From an uncultured Dehalococcoidia bacterium (GTDB lineage: Bacteria; Chloroflexota; Dehalococcoidia; Dehalococcoidales; UBA3254), in the NCBI GenBank assembly GCA_903890885.1, contig CAITCX010000491.1, positions 1-23,164 on the forward strand: DNA of 23,164 nucleotides, given 5' to 3'. Under the pieces are notes generated by a model. The model did no database searches, was not told the DNA's origin, and worked only from the letters and a program-made list of their open reading frames with translations. Positions 1 to 7,367 of this stretch are shown here, one piece after another. Positions within the stretch are counted from its first letter, which is position 1. Every line of letters begins with the position of its first letter. Made by a program: the position numbers and the translations under genes.

Positions 1-1234
1 CAACCACGTCTTTATTTGGCGTAATAGCTATCACCGGCATATGCGGGCGGTAACGGGAAACCCGACGCGCCGTACTACCGGACTGAGTCACGGCTACAAT
101 GGCTTTAGCGTTCAATTTAAATGCGGTATGACAGGCATTATAGCTGATCAATTCATCAGTTTGGTTCTGCAAATATGGCTCAAAACTGGCCAGGATTTGA
201 TTATGATTGAGATGACGCTCGGTAACCAGAGCAATATCGTACATGTTCTTTACGGCTTCCACCGGGTATTTGCCAATAGAAGTTTCTGCTGAAAGCATGA
301 TCGCATCAGTACCATCGATAATAGCGTTTGCCACATCTGATACCTCAGCCCGGGTAGGCCGGTTGGCGTTGATCATGGATTCCAGCATTTGGGTAGCTGT
401 AATAACTGCTTTCCCCGCAATATTACATTCACGGATGATCTCTTTCTGTATTTGCGGAACTTCTTTAAGCGGCAATTCAACCCCCAGATCACCACGCGCT
501 ACCATTATCCCATCACTTACTTCCAGTATTTTATGAAAATTTCGCACAGCTTCTGCCCGCTCGATCTTAGAAATGATGGGTGATTGGCAGCCTTCCCGCT
601 TAAGAATACCTTTAACCTTGATCACATCCTCTGGTCCGCTGACAAAAGAAAGCGCAATATAATCCGCTTTCTGCTCAGCAGCGAACAATAAGTTTTTTCG
701 CAGGTCGGCTGTTATGAAAGGTTCAGAGATTTTTGCGCCAGGCACCACCACCCCTCTGTGGGGAGTTAGCACGCCACCCTGAATCACACGGCAAAGGATA
801 TCAGTACCAACGATTTTTAGCACTTTAAGCTGCATAGCACCGTCGTCCAGCAAGATATTATTGCCAGGTGTAACATCTTTATGTAAAGTCGGAAAATTGA
901 GAGGTAGCATTTTTTCATCGCCGGGAATACGCTGTTTTGTTAAAGTAACTTGAAAACCCTTTTTAAGAGTAATGGAAGGCGTTTTCAATTCACCGATGCG
1001 ATATTTGGGCCCGGGCAGATCAATTAAAACTGCAACGGTGCGGCCCAATTTGGTAGCCAATTCCCGCACTATTCTGATATAACCGGCATGATCTTCTATT
1101 GTGCCGTGGGAAAGATTGAGTCTGGCTACGTCCATCCCTGCCCGAATCAGGTTTTCAATTAGCCTGTCGTTGAGACCAGGGCCCATCGTACAGACAATCT
1201 TGGAATGCTGTTTCCATTGTTTCAATAATGGCAT
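1..1234 (-). CDS. pyk: Pyruvate kinase, 3' end outside window
   Basis: Glycolytic enzyme that transfers phosphate from phosphoenolpyruvate to ADP in the cytosol. The frame is open from an ATG at 1234 to the left edge (411 codons), so the C-terminal domain is cut off; full-length enzymes are usually about 470-590 residues. Visible motifs, in order: KIVCTMGPG at the N-terminus, AGMDVARLNLSHG, DLPGPKYRIGELK (where many homologues have KGPEIR), a B-domain stretch LLDDGAMQLKV, ISKIERAEAV with the catalytic Lys, MVARGDLGVELP and ITATQMLESMI. A GGAG ribosome site lies 6 bases before the ATG. The gene lies downstream of pgk on the same strand, but a terminator-like hairpin sits between them. The identification is very secure; only the missing end is unknown. 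Confidence 0.95.
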   Translation of the reverse strand, partial: MPLLKQWKQHSKIVCTMGPGLNDRLIENLIRAGMDVARLNLSHGTIEDHAGYIRIVRELATKLGRTVAVLIDLPGPKYRIGELKTPSITLKKGFQVTLTKQRIPGDEKMLPLNFPTLHKDVTPGNNILLDDGAMQLKVLKIVGTDILCRVIQGGVLTPHRGVVVPGAKISEPFITADLRKNLLFAAEQKADYIALSFVSGPEDVIKVKGILKREGCQSPIISKIERAEAVRNFHKILEVSDGIMVARGDLGVELPLKEVPQIQKEIIRECNIAGKAVITATQMLESMINANRPTRAEVSDVANAIIDGTDAIMLSAETSIGKYPVEAVKNMYDIALVTERHLNHNQILASFEPYLQNQTDELISYNACHTAFKLNAKAIVAVTQSGSTARRVSRYRPHMPVIAITPNKDVV

Positions 1235-1273
1235 AATTCACTCCGCACCCTTTGATAATAATATGTTTTGAAA

Positions 1274-1309
1274 AATAACACTGCAGCTGAATTTGCTTGC
1301 AGTGTTATT
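1274..1309 (-). terminator. Hairpin with U-tract between pgk and pyk
   Basis: A perfect 12-bp inverted repeat (AATAACACTGCA / TGCAGTGTTATT) with a 12-base loop. Read on the minus strand, the right arm runs into TTTTT and then C. It lies after the pgk stop and 39 bases before the pyk ATG, so it could terminate pgk transcripts or attenuate read-through into pyk. The stem is only moderately GC-rich, so its efficiency is uncertain. Confidence 0.55.
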
Positions 1310-1330
1310 GAACGTCATTTTTATTTGAAT

Positions 1331-2551
1331 CTACTTGGGGAGCAAAACGGCAATACCAGGCAGTTGCAAACCTTCCAGTAATTCTAAAGATGCCCCTCCA
1401 CCTGTGGAAACGTGTGTCATCCATGTAGACAGTTTCATATCTTCCACAGATTCAGTGGTTGATCCGCCGCCTACCACCGTAGTTCCATGGCTATCGGCCA
1501 TCGCTTGAGCGACGTTGCGAGTTCCGTTAGAGAAGGCTTCGATTTCAAACACGCCCATAGGACCATTCCAGAAAATAGTTTTGGCGGCTTGAATCTCTTT
1601 CACAAACAACTTTACAGTTTCAGGTCCGATATCAGCAATAACCCAACCGGCCGGAATGTTTTTTACTCCAACTACTTTGCTGGCAACTCCAGCCCCAATT
1701 TTTTCAGCCGCTACCACGTCTACGGGTAAAATAAATCGAACTCCCTTTTCCTGGCCTTTCTTAATCATCTCACGAGTATAATCCAGTTTATCTTCTTCCA
1801 GAGCGGAAGCTCCAACATCTATTCCTTGTGCTTTAAGAAAATTAGCAGCCATACCACCGCCAATCAACAGAGCTTCGATTTTATCGACTATATTTTGAAT
1901 CACCCCGATTTTATCGCTGACTTTAGCTCCGCCCATTAAGGCCACGAAAGGATGAGCCGGATTAACCAGCAGATTACCCATGAAATTCAATTCTTTTTCC
2001 ATTAGAAAACCAGCCACGGCTGGCAGGTATGAAGCCACACCGGTGATAGAGGCATGAGCTCGATGGCTCGCACCGAAGGCATCGTCCACGTAGACCTCTC
2101 CCAGTTTGGCCAGGGAGCGGGCGAACACAGGATCATTGGCTTCCTCTTCAGGATGAAACCGCAGGTTTTCCAATAAAACTACTTCCCCAGCTTGCATAGA
2201 AAAAACGACACTCTCAATTTCAGGTCCTACGCAATCCTTTAGAGTTGTTACAGGCTTCTTTAAAAGTTCAGACAATCTCTGACCCACACGAACTAACCTC
2301 ATGGATTCCACGACCTTACCCTTTGGTCGCCCAAAATGAGAGCACAGGATCACTTTGGCCTTGCGATCCAGTAAGTATTGGATGGTAGGCACACTCGCGC
2401 GGATGCGACTGTCATCACTGATGGCTCCATTATTGTCAGTAGGCACATTGTAATCTACCCTTAAAAGAACCCGTTTACCATTAATATCGATATCTCTGAC
2501 AGTCTTTCTATTGAATTTCAATTCTTTTTGCCCGTTATTCAGATCAGACAC
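1331..2551 (-). CDS. pgk: Phosphoglycerate kinase
   Basis: Cytosolic glycolytic and gluconeogenic enzyme that transfers phosphate between 1,3-bisphosphoglycerate and ADP. The product is 406 residues, slightly longer than the usual 390-400 because of an N-terminal extension of about 15 residues. Family motifs: LLRVDYNVP, CSHFGRPKG, ENLRFHPEEEAND, VDDAFGASHRAHASITG, MGGAKVSDKIGVI, IFWNGPMGVFE and HVSTGGGASLELLEG. The nucleotide-binding loop reads GGGSTTESVE where many homologues have GGGD. The start codon is GTG (2551), supported by GAGGAGG with 5 bases before it. A promoter-like pair sits upstream at 2594-2623. The gene lies between bfr and pyk on the same strand. Confidence 0.96.
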   Translation of the reverse strand: MSDLNNGQKELKFNRKTVRDIDINGKRVLLRVDYNVPTDNNGAISDDSRIRASVPTIQYLLDRKAKVILCSHFGRPKGKVVESMRLVRVGQRLSELLKKPVTTLKDCVGPEIESVVFSMQAGEVVLLENLRFHPEEEANDPVFARSLAKLGEVYVDDAFGASHRAHASITGVASYLPAVAGFLMEKELNFMGNLLVNPAHPFVALMGGAKVSDKIGVIQNIVDKIEALLIGGGMAANFLKAQGIDVGASALEEDKLDYTREMIKKGQEKGVRFILPVDVVAAEKIGAGVASKVVGVKNIPAGWVIADIGPETVKLFVKEIQAAKTIFWNGPMGVFEIEAFSNGTRNVAQAMADSHGTTVVGGGSTTESVEDMKLSTWMTHVSTGGGASLELLEGLQLPGIAVLLPK

Positions 2552-2593
2552 GTTATCCTCCTCTATTAAAGAAATCGCGGTTATTCTCCGCCA

Positions 2594-2623
2594 AATATAA
2601 ATCCGAGTTTTTTAATCTGTCTA
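2594..2623 (-). promoter_or_regulatory. Putative sigma-70-type promoter of pgk
   Basis: On the minus strand, TAGACA (2623-2618, five of six matches to TTGACA) is followed after 18 bases by TATATT (2599-2594, five of six matches to TATAAT). Transcription would start near 2587, giving a leader of about 36 bases that contains the pgk ribosome site. Predicted from consensus only. Confidence 0.5.
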
Positions 2624-2640
2624 ACTATAATCAAATTTTA

Positions 2641-2707
2641 AAACATCCTAACACATTTCAACCGATTTCTGCAATTGGTTAAAGATGGATGCGAAAGCTG
2701 GATGTTT
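2641..2707. repeat. Nested inverted repeats in the bfr-pgk gap
   Basis: The outer arms AAACATCC (2641-2648) and GGATGTTT (2700-2707) pair perfectly. Inside them AACCGATT (2660-2667) pairs with AATTGGTT (2673-2680) with one G-U pair and a 5-base loop. On the minus strand the outer stem runs into TTTTAAAATTT. This could be a bfr terminator, a structured leader upstream of the pgk promoter, or chance in AT-rich DNA. Confidence 0.4.
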
Positions 2708-2771
2708 AATATTATGCGATATGGTCAGCGATTAAAAAAAGACTGGATATTAAAGCAGTTACACCTCAAAG

Positions 2772-2814
2772 TGACATAAAAAGGGATAGACTCTTTTAAT
2801 GTCAGCTATTTTTT
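2772..2814 (+). terminator. Imperfect hairpin with T-run downstream of bfr
   Basis: A 14-base arm pairs with its partner (2772-2804) with two mismatches and a 5-base loop; the ends TGACAT / ATGTCA are perfect. The T-run (TTTTTT) follows on the plus strand, although both flanking genes run leftwards. It might act on antisense transcription, or in both directions because the minus-strand copy is preceded by an A-run. Its orientation makes a simple bfr terminator doubtful. Confidence 0.35.
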
Positions 2815-2824
2815 GATCTTTATG

Positions 2825-3292
2825 TTAACCCAACTGGGTTGAAAGAAAAACCTGGATGCCCATGTGCCCTATTTCATCCTCAATTGTTTCGATGGTGTCA
2901 ATATGGGCATCCTCATCTTTGAGAATGTCTTCCAGGATTTCACGGGTGGCAAAATCTTTAGCTTCCCCGCAGACAACTATACCAGCGTTATAGCTTTTAA
3001 TGGCTCCTTCTTCGGCATTGTGATCCCTTTCGTACATTTTGGTTACATCGGACCCGATATGGACATCGTTCAACTTGCTCACAATAGGAATCCCTTCCAG
3101 GAAAATAATGCGACCGATCAGTTTTTCCGCATGTTTCATCTCATCGATTGCTCGCTTCTCAATTGATTTTGAAAGCTTGCTATAGCCCCAGTTGTCACAC
3201 ATTTCGGCATGTACCATGTACTGATTAACCGCAGTGAGTTCATCTGCCAACAGTGAGTTTAAAACCTCATGTACCCTGAAATCGCCTTTCAT
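2825..3292 (-). CDS. bfr: Bacterioferritin
   Basis: Iron-storage protein of the ferritin superfamily that oxidises Fe(II) and stores it as a mineral core in a 24-subunit shell. From the ATG at 3292 the product is 155 residues, close to the 158 of E. coli Bfr. With this start the ferroxidase ligands fall at the canonical numbers: E18, E51, H54, E94, E127 and H130. Met52, the haem ligand of true bacterioferritins, is also present. A longer frame opens at 3364, but 3292 is preferred because GGAGG lies 9 bases upstream and MKGD is the usual N-terminus. The gene is divergent from the nnrDE-coaX-coaBC operon and lies upstream of pgk. Confidence 0.93.
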   Translation of the reverse strand: MKGDFRVHEVLNSLLADELTAVNQYMVHAEMCDNWGYSKLSKSIEKRAIDEMKHAEKLIGRIIFLEGIPIVSKLNDVHIGSDVTKMYERDHNAEEGAIKSYNAGIVVCGEAKDFATREILEDILKDEDAHIDTIETIEDEIGHMGIQVFLSTQLG

Positions 3293-3392
3293 AATTACTC
3301 GCCTCCATTTTCTATTATTTCCGTATATATTTATCTTATTTGAATAAAGTTCCCTTATTTGCACAGCCTTATAACAAGATTCCCATTTATTA

Positions 3393-3403
3393 ATTATATT
3401 ATA
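3393..3403 (-). promoter_or_regulatory. Possible -10 region for bfr
   Basis: The minus strand reads TATAATATAAT, two overlapping perfect -10 hexamers, about 100 bases upstream of the bfr ATG. I see no good -35 at 16-18 bases, and the surrounding gap (3293-3559) is very AT-rich, so this is a weak call. No clear Fur-type palindrome was recognised nearby. Confidence 0.25.
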
Positions 3404-3500
3404 CTCAGGAAAAACAAAATATGGGGATTTCAGACCATAATCCTCAATCTAATAGGCCATTTACTTTTTTACGTTAAATTATCTGTTTCCTTACATCCTA

Positions 3501-3529
3501 TTGACCCCTATCTTTGTAACTGTTAAACT
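3501..3529 (+). promoter_or_regulatory. Putative promoter of the nnrDE-coaX-coaBC operon
   Basis: TTGACC (3501-3506) is followed after 17 bases by TAAACT (3524-3529), and the -10 is preceded by TGT, an extended -10 element. The predicted start near 3536 leaves about 24 bases before the ATG at 3560 but only about 9 before the GTG at 3545, which favours the ATG start. Confidence 0.5.
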
Positions 3530-3559
3530 TCATACTGCAATAATGTGCATGGTAAATTT

Positions 3560-5119
3560 ATGAAGATTTTGAATGTAAACCAGATGCAAAACGCTGAACG
3601 TGATTCAGCCCGCTTCGGTATTACCATAGAACGATTAATGGAGCAGGCTGGGAAAGCGGTTGCTGAAGAAATCCGGCAACAGTTGGGCAGTCTTAAGAAT
3701 CATAATATTCTGATTTTGATCGGACCCGGCAATAACGGCGGAGATGGACTGGTGGCTGCCAGGTACCTTTTTGATTGGGGTGTAGACAAAATCAAAGTCT
3801 ATTTGTGCAAAAAGCGTCTATCTAATGATGTTAACCTTGAACAAATAAAAAAGCGCGGCATTCATTACAGCGAAATTGACAACGATACCAATCTGAGCAA
3901 ATTCGAGGAATGGCTATCCGAAGCTACAGTCGTGGTAGATGCAGTCTTCGGAACGGGTAAAAATCGCAATATTGAAGGAGCTTTTGCCCGTGTACTCAAA
4001 GGTAGTCATAACGCCAGGCAGCAAACACGCGGGTTGCATCTTTTTGCGCTTGACCTCCCTTCTGGCCTGAACGCAGATACCGGCGCGGTTGATCATTCTA
4101 CTCCCAGTGTGGATTGCACCATTACCTTGGGATTTCCCAAGTACGGTCTTTTTAACCATCCAGGTTTAGAAAAAGCAGGTTTGATCCGTGTAGTAGATAT
4201 CGGAATCCCGTCCCAACTGGTGGATCATGTTAAAATCGAACTGCTTACCGACTCAGCCGTATCAGTCTCTCTGCCTCATCGTCAACCATACTCACATAAA
4301 GGCAACTGGGGCAGGGTGATCGCTATCACCGGTTCTATCAATTACCTAGGAGCAGCTTATCTAGCCTGCAGCGGGGCGATCAGGGTGGGGGCCGGTTTGA
4401 CTTCTCTGGCCGTTGCCCAAAGCCTGTTGCCTATTTTAGCTTCTAAATTAACTGAAGTAATCTTTATCCCACTACCCGAAACAGGACATGGACTACCCTC
4501 TTCCGAAGCCGTCAATATCCTGCATCAACAATTGCCACAATATGATGTTCTGCTTATGGGCTGTGGAATCGGGCAAAACCAGACCGTTACTGATCTGGTA
4601 AATAATATTTTATTCGATCGCCCAGTCAAACACCCAGCTGTTGTTCTGGATGCGGATGGGATCAACGCTCTGGCACGAACAGAAGAATGGTGGAAGCATT
4701 TTGAAGATGATGCTATACTGACACCCCACGCCGGTGAGATGGCCAGGTTAACAGGAAAATCCATTGGCGAAATACAATCCAACCGTATCGAGATCACTAA
4801 AGAATGCTCCGCTAAATGGAATAAGACTGTCATCCTGAAAGGTGCCTATACTGTTATTGCTGCCCCGGATGGGAGAGTGAGAATCAGTCCTTTTGCCAAC
4901 GCAGGACTGGCTTCAGCTGGAACAGGCGACGTTTTAGCCGGAGCAGTTGCAGGTTTTAAAGCCCAGGGACTCTCATGCTTTGACGCATCCATTTGCGGAG
5001 TTTACATACATGGCCTGGCCGGTGAACTGGTAAAGGCTGAACTGGGTGACGCAGGCATGGTGGCCTCCGATCTATTACAGGCTTTACCTCTCTCTATTAG
5101 ACAACTTAAAGAGGTTTAA
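3560..5119 (+). CDS. nnrDE: Bifunctional NAD(P)HX epimerase / ADP-dependent NAD(P)HX dehydratase
   Basis: Metabolite-repair enzyme that epimerises damaged hydrated NAD(P)H and dehydrates it back to NAD(P)H. From the ATG at 3560 it has 519 residues, the normal size of the fused form. The N-terminal epimerase (YjeF_N) half shows GPGNNGGDG near 55-63, VVDAVFGTG near 125-133 and ALDLPSGLNADTG near 163-175. The C-terminal ribokinase-like half shows GSINYLGAAYLA, RVGAGLTSLA, VLDADGINALA, LTPHAGEMARL and NAGLASAGTGDVLAGAVAGF near 447-466. The in-frame GTG at 3545 would add five residues, but neither start has a clear ribosome site. The conserved MKILNVNQM opening and the predicted promoter favour 3560. 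It is the first gene of an operon with coaX, 24 bases downstream. Confidence 0.93.
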   Translation: MKILNVNQMQNAERDSARFGITIERLMEQAGKAVAEEIRQQLGSLKNHNILILIGPGNNGGDGLVAARYLFDWGVDKIKVYLCKKRLSNDVNLEQIKKRGIHYSEIDNDTNLSKFEEWLSEATVVVDAVFGTGKNRNIEGAFARVLKGSHNARQQTRGLHLFALDLPSGLNADTGAVDHSTPSVDCTITLGFPKYGLFNHPGLEKAGLIRVVDIGIPSQLVDHVKIELLTDSAVSVSLPHRQPYSHKGNWGRVIAITGSINYLGAAYLACSGAIRVGAGLTSLAVAQSLLPILASKLTEVIFIPLPETGHGLPSSEAVNILHQQLPQYDVLLMGCGIGQNQTVTDLVNNILFDRPVKHPAVVLDADGINALARTEEWWKHFEDDAILTPHAGEMARLTGKSIGEIQSNRIEITKECSAKWNKTVILKGAYTVIAAPDGRVRISPFANAGLASAGTGDVLAGAVAGFKAQGLSCFDASICGVYIHGLAGELVKAELGDAGMVASDLLQALPLSIRQLKEV

Positions 5120-5143
5120 CTTACAATATCTATGAGGTGAACT

Positions 5144-5914
5144 ATGCTTCTGGCAGTAGATGTTGGCAATACCGGTATGGGACTGGGCGTCTTCGATAAA
5201 ACCGAATTGCGTGTGACATGGCGTATGGCTACCAGTATAAGCCGAATGCCAGATGAATATGCAGCCTTAATGTTCCCCCTCCTCCATGAAGCTGGACTAT
5301 CAACTTCTGATATCACCGATGTATGCCTGTGTTCGGTAGTACCGCCCTTGGTCGCTACATTGGAAGACCTCTTCGTCCGTCATTTTAATACCAAAATTAT
5401 GGTAGTCGGCGCAGGCACCAAAACAGGTATGAAAATTCGCATGGACAATCCGCGTGAGGTTGGACCGGACCGCATCGTTCACAGCGCTGGCGCCTATCAT
5501 TTGTACGGAGGCCCGTTGATAATCGTAGACATGGGCACAGCTACCACTTTCGATACAGTATCTAAAGCCGGAGAATATACAGGGGGAGCCATAGCACCTG
5601 GTCTTCAAACCGGTGCGGAGGCACTCTTTTCCCGCACAGCCATGCTTCCCCGAGTTAAGTTAATGCGCCCCTCCAAGGCTATAGGTACCAACACTATATC
5701 AGCTATGCAGTCCGGTATTGTGTTCGGCTATGTGGGCCTGATCGAAGGGATGATTGCCCGCATTCAGAAAGAATTACCGGAAAAAGCCCGCATCATTCTT
5801 ACTGGCGGTTATACCGATATTTTTGCCCATGAAACCAGTGTAATCGACGTAGTCAATCCAAACCTGATATTCGAGGGTTTAAGGATGGTCTACGATCTCA
5901 ATAAGACCGATTAA
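5144..5914 (+). CDS. coaX: Type III pantothenate kinase
   Basis: Phosphorylates pantothenate, the first committed step of coenzyme A synthesis; type III enzymes belong to the ASKHA fold. The product is 256 residues, typical of the family. Motifs: DVGNT at 6-10 (phosphate 1), NPREVGPDRIV with the catalytic Asp109, VDMGTATTFDTV at 128-139 (phosphate 2), TGGAIAPGLQTGAEALF, and a C-terminal ILTGGYTD. The usual GADR is GPDR here. A GAGGTG ribosome site lies just before the ATG. The gene sits 24 bases after nnrDE and 10 bases before coaBC, so the kinase is co-transcribed with the next two activities of the same pathway. Confidence 0.96.
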   Translation: MLLAVDVGNTGMGLGVFDKTELRVTWRMATSISRMPDEYAALMFPLLHEAGLSTSDITDVCLCSVVPPLVATLEDLFVRHFNTKIMVVGAGTKTGMKIRMDNPREVGPDRIVHSAGAYHLYGGPLIIVDMGTATTFDTVSKAGEYTGGAIAPGLQTGAEALFSRTAMLPRVKLMRPSKAIGTNTISAMQSGIVFGYVGLIEGMIARIQKELPEKARIILTGGYTDIFAHETSVIDVVNPNLIFEGLRMVYDLNKTD

Positions 5915-5924
5915 GGAAGCGTCT

Positions 5925-7124
5925 ATGTTAACAGGGAAAACTATCGTTCTGGGTGTTACCGGCGGTATTGCTGTTTATAAGGCGGCCGACCTGGCCAGCA
6001 AACTCATCCAGGCTGGAGCTAAAGTCAGGGTTATCATGACCAAAAACGCCCTGGAGTTTGTGACACCTCTGACTTTTGAGGCCATTACTTCCAATTCTGT
6101 GATTACGGATATGTTTAAGACAGATGCCGAGCACCGTATTAACCATATCGCTTTATCTGAAATAGCAGATATAGTTGTGATAGCCCCGGCCACCGCCAAT
6201 GTGATGGCCAAAATCGCTATGGGCATGGCCGATGATATGTTGACTACAACTGTTCTGGCAACCGATTCACCTGTAGTTATCGCCCCGGCTATGCACACCG
6301 CTATGTGGGAAAATCCGGTCACACGTGATAACACGGCCAAACTGGTAAAAAGGGGGTTTCATATAGTCGAACCAGCGATAGGACGCCTGGCTTCCGGAGG
6401 ATACGGCCCCGGCCGTTTTCCGGATACGGAGGTGATTGTCGGCCATATTAAAATGGTCTTAGGCCAAAATAGTGATCTGGCTGGCAAACGCATCGTGGTC
6501 ACCGCTGGCGGTACGCAGGAACCCATTGACCCGGTAAGAATCATCAGCAACCGGTCTTCTGGGAAAATGGGATATGCTCTTGCTGAAGCCGCCCGTGACC
6601 GGGGCGCTGAAGTAATTTTAATCACTGCCCCTACCGCCCTTTCCAAACCGGTTGGTATTCGCATTATAACGGTTGAAACAGCCGTCCAGATGAAAACGGA
6701 AGTAGAAAACGCAGTTGCTAACTCACAGGCTTTAATCATGGCTGCTGCAGTCGCAGATTATCAGGTAGCAGAGGTAGCCTCGGCAAAGATAAAGAAGGAA
6801 AGCGGCGAATTGAGTTTGAAGCTAATGCATACTCCGGACATTTTGGCTGAAGTTAAAGGCAATTTTTTAAAGATAGGTTTCGCTGCCGAAAGCCAGGACC
6901 TGATTTCTAATGCGCGTATTAAGGTGGAAAAGAAAAGACTTGACTTGATAGTAGCCAACGATATAACAGAAGAGCACAGCGGATTCGGCTCAGATACTAA
7001 TAAAGTGGTCCTTATTGGCCAGGACGGAATGCCCGAAAGCCTGCCGGTAATGAGCAAACGAGAAGTCGCCGACAGGATATTGGATAGAGTCTGTAGACTG
7101 ATGAACGTCCAACCCAAAACTTGA
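5925..7124 (+). CDS. coaBC: Bifunctional phosphopantothenoylcysteine decarboxylase / phosphopantothenate-cysteine ligase
   Basis: Converts phosphopantothenate to phosphopantetheine in coenzyme A synthesis: the CoaB half adds cysteine and the FMN-dependent CoaC half decarboxylates. The product is 399 residues, normal for the fusion. The CoaC half shows GGIAVYKA near 13-20, catalytic His74 in INHIALSE, and PAMHTAMW at 121-128. The CoaB half shows VVTAGGTQEPIDPVR, ISNRSSGKMGYALAE with Asn209, AAAVADY, a conserved Lys near 288, and IVANDI. Two signature positions vary: PAMN is PAMH, and the Cys of ACGxxGxGR (Cys158 in E. coli Dfp) is Ser157 in LASGGYGPGR. As I recall, PAMH also occurs in actinobacterial enzymes, so activity is still expected. 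GGAAG precedes the ATG. Confidence 0.95.
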   Translation: MLTGKTIVLGVTGGIAVYKAADLASKLIQAGAKVRVIMTKNALEFVTPLTFEAITSNSVITDMFKTDAEHRINHIALSEIADIVVIAPATANVMAKIAMGMADDMLTTTVLATDSPVVIAPAMHTAMWENPVTRDNTAKLVKRGFHIVEPAIGRLASGGYGPGRFPDTEVIVGHIKMVLGQNSDLAGKRIVVTAGGTQEPIDPVRIISNRSSGKMGYALAEAARDRGAEVILITAPTALSKPVGIRIITVETAVQMKTEVENAVANSQALIMAAAVADYQVAEVASAKIKKESGELSLKLMHTPDILAEVKGNFLKIGFAAESQDLISNARIKVEKKRLDLIVANDITEEHSGFGSDTNKVVLIGQDGMPESLPVMSKREVADRILDRVCRLMNVQPKT

Positions 7125-7128
7125 AACT

Positions 7129-7204
7129 ACCCCTGAAGGCTTAATAGCAATTTTAAGCGACCTGCATGGAAAAATGGTAAGCGTAAATTGATGCAGGGGT
7201 TTTT
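7129..7204 (+). terminator. Possible long-loop hairpin after coaBC
   Basis: ACCCCTG (7129-7135) pairs perfectly with CAGGGGT (7194-7200), which runs into TTTTT. The loop is 58 bases, far longer than in a normal intrinsic terminator. The right arm can instead pair with CCTGCAT (7161-7167) through ATGCAGG (7191-7197), so two foldings compete. The stem brackets the left copy of the 15-bp repeat. Confidence 0.25.
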
Positions 7205-7238
7205 GTGTGACAACTGCGAACACCAGTGGAGGGCGTAG
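7137..7238 (+). pseudogene. Possible C-terminal remnant of a zinc-ribbon protein
   Basis: This stretch stays open for 33 codons between two stops, in the same frame as coaBC. It has no ATG, GTG or TTG start until TTG 7188 / ATG 7191, and no ribosome site. The C-terminal part reads WKNGKRKLMQGFLCDNCEHQ and then ends WRA. That resembles the second half of a zinc ribbon (basic turn, then C-x2-C with a nearby His and an aromatic), as found at the ends of some transposases and phage proteins. The stop TAG is followed at once by the ATG of the 42-residue peptide gene. It may be a truncated gene at the left end of an inserted cassette, a 15-residue peptide from 7191, or chance. Confidence 0.3.
7141..7155 (+). 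repeat. Left copy of 15-bp direct repeat
   Basis: TTAATAGCAATTTTA, identical to 8828-8842; the flanking bases differ on both sides. It lies 16 bases after the coaBC stop. This may be an attL-like site or a target duplication. The repeat is AT-rich, which lowers its weight as evidence. Confidence 0.6.
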
Positions 7239-7367
7239 ATGATTATAGTTGGTTTTGCATTAATAGCGATGTTTTTTCTAGGTACTTATTTTGGTTTATT
7301 GCTGGAACGCCGGAATAATCAAAAAGAAAATACCTCCACAGAGTTAGAGACCAAACATGGAAAGTAA
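7239..7367 (+). CDS. Small single-span membrane peptide (42 aa)
   Basis: The product opens MIIVGFALIAMFFLGTYFG (a transmembrane segment, residues 1-22) and continues with LLLERRNNQKEN and a hydrophilic tail. The basic residues after the segment suggest that the tail stays in the cytoplasm. Translation signals are good: GGAGGG lies just upstream of the ATG, and the last 11 bases overlap the start of the next gene, so the two are probably translationally coupled. No family is recognised. Small one-span proteins next to fibre genes recall phage holin- or spanin-like products, but nothing here proves that. Its AT-rich setting matches the downstream gene, not the flanking operons. Confidence 0.6.
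   Translation: MIIVGFALIAMFFLGTYFGLLLERRNNQKENTSTELETKHGK

Noticed and set aside
3293..3364. N-terminal extension of bacterioferritin to 179 residues
   Set aside because: GGAGG sits correctly for the ATG at 3292, and the ligand residues take canonical numbers only from that start. The extension has AT-rich, non-protein-like codons.
3545..3559. GTG start for nnrDE five codons upstream
   Set aside because: It would lie about 9 bases from the predicted transcription start, and the family N-terminus aligns with the ATG at 3560. Neither start has a clear ribosome site, so it is not fully excluded.
7123..7191. Frame reading GLIAILSDLHGK, which looks like a metallophosphoesterase N-terminus
   Set aside because: In the chromosome it has no start codon and stops after a few residues. 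The similarity is limited to about eight residues and may be chance; it is used only in the circular-junction idea.
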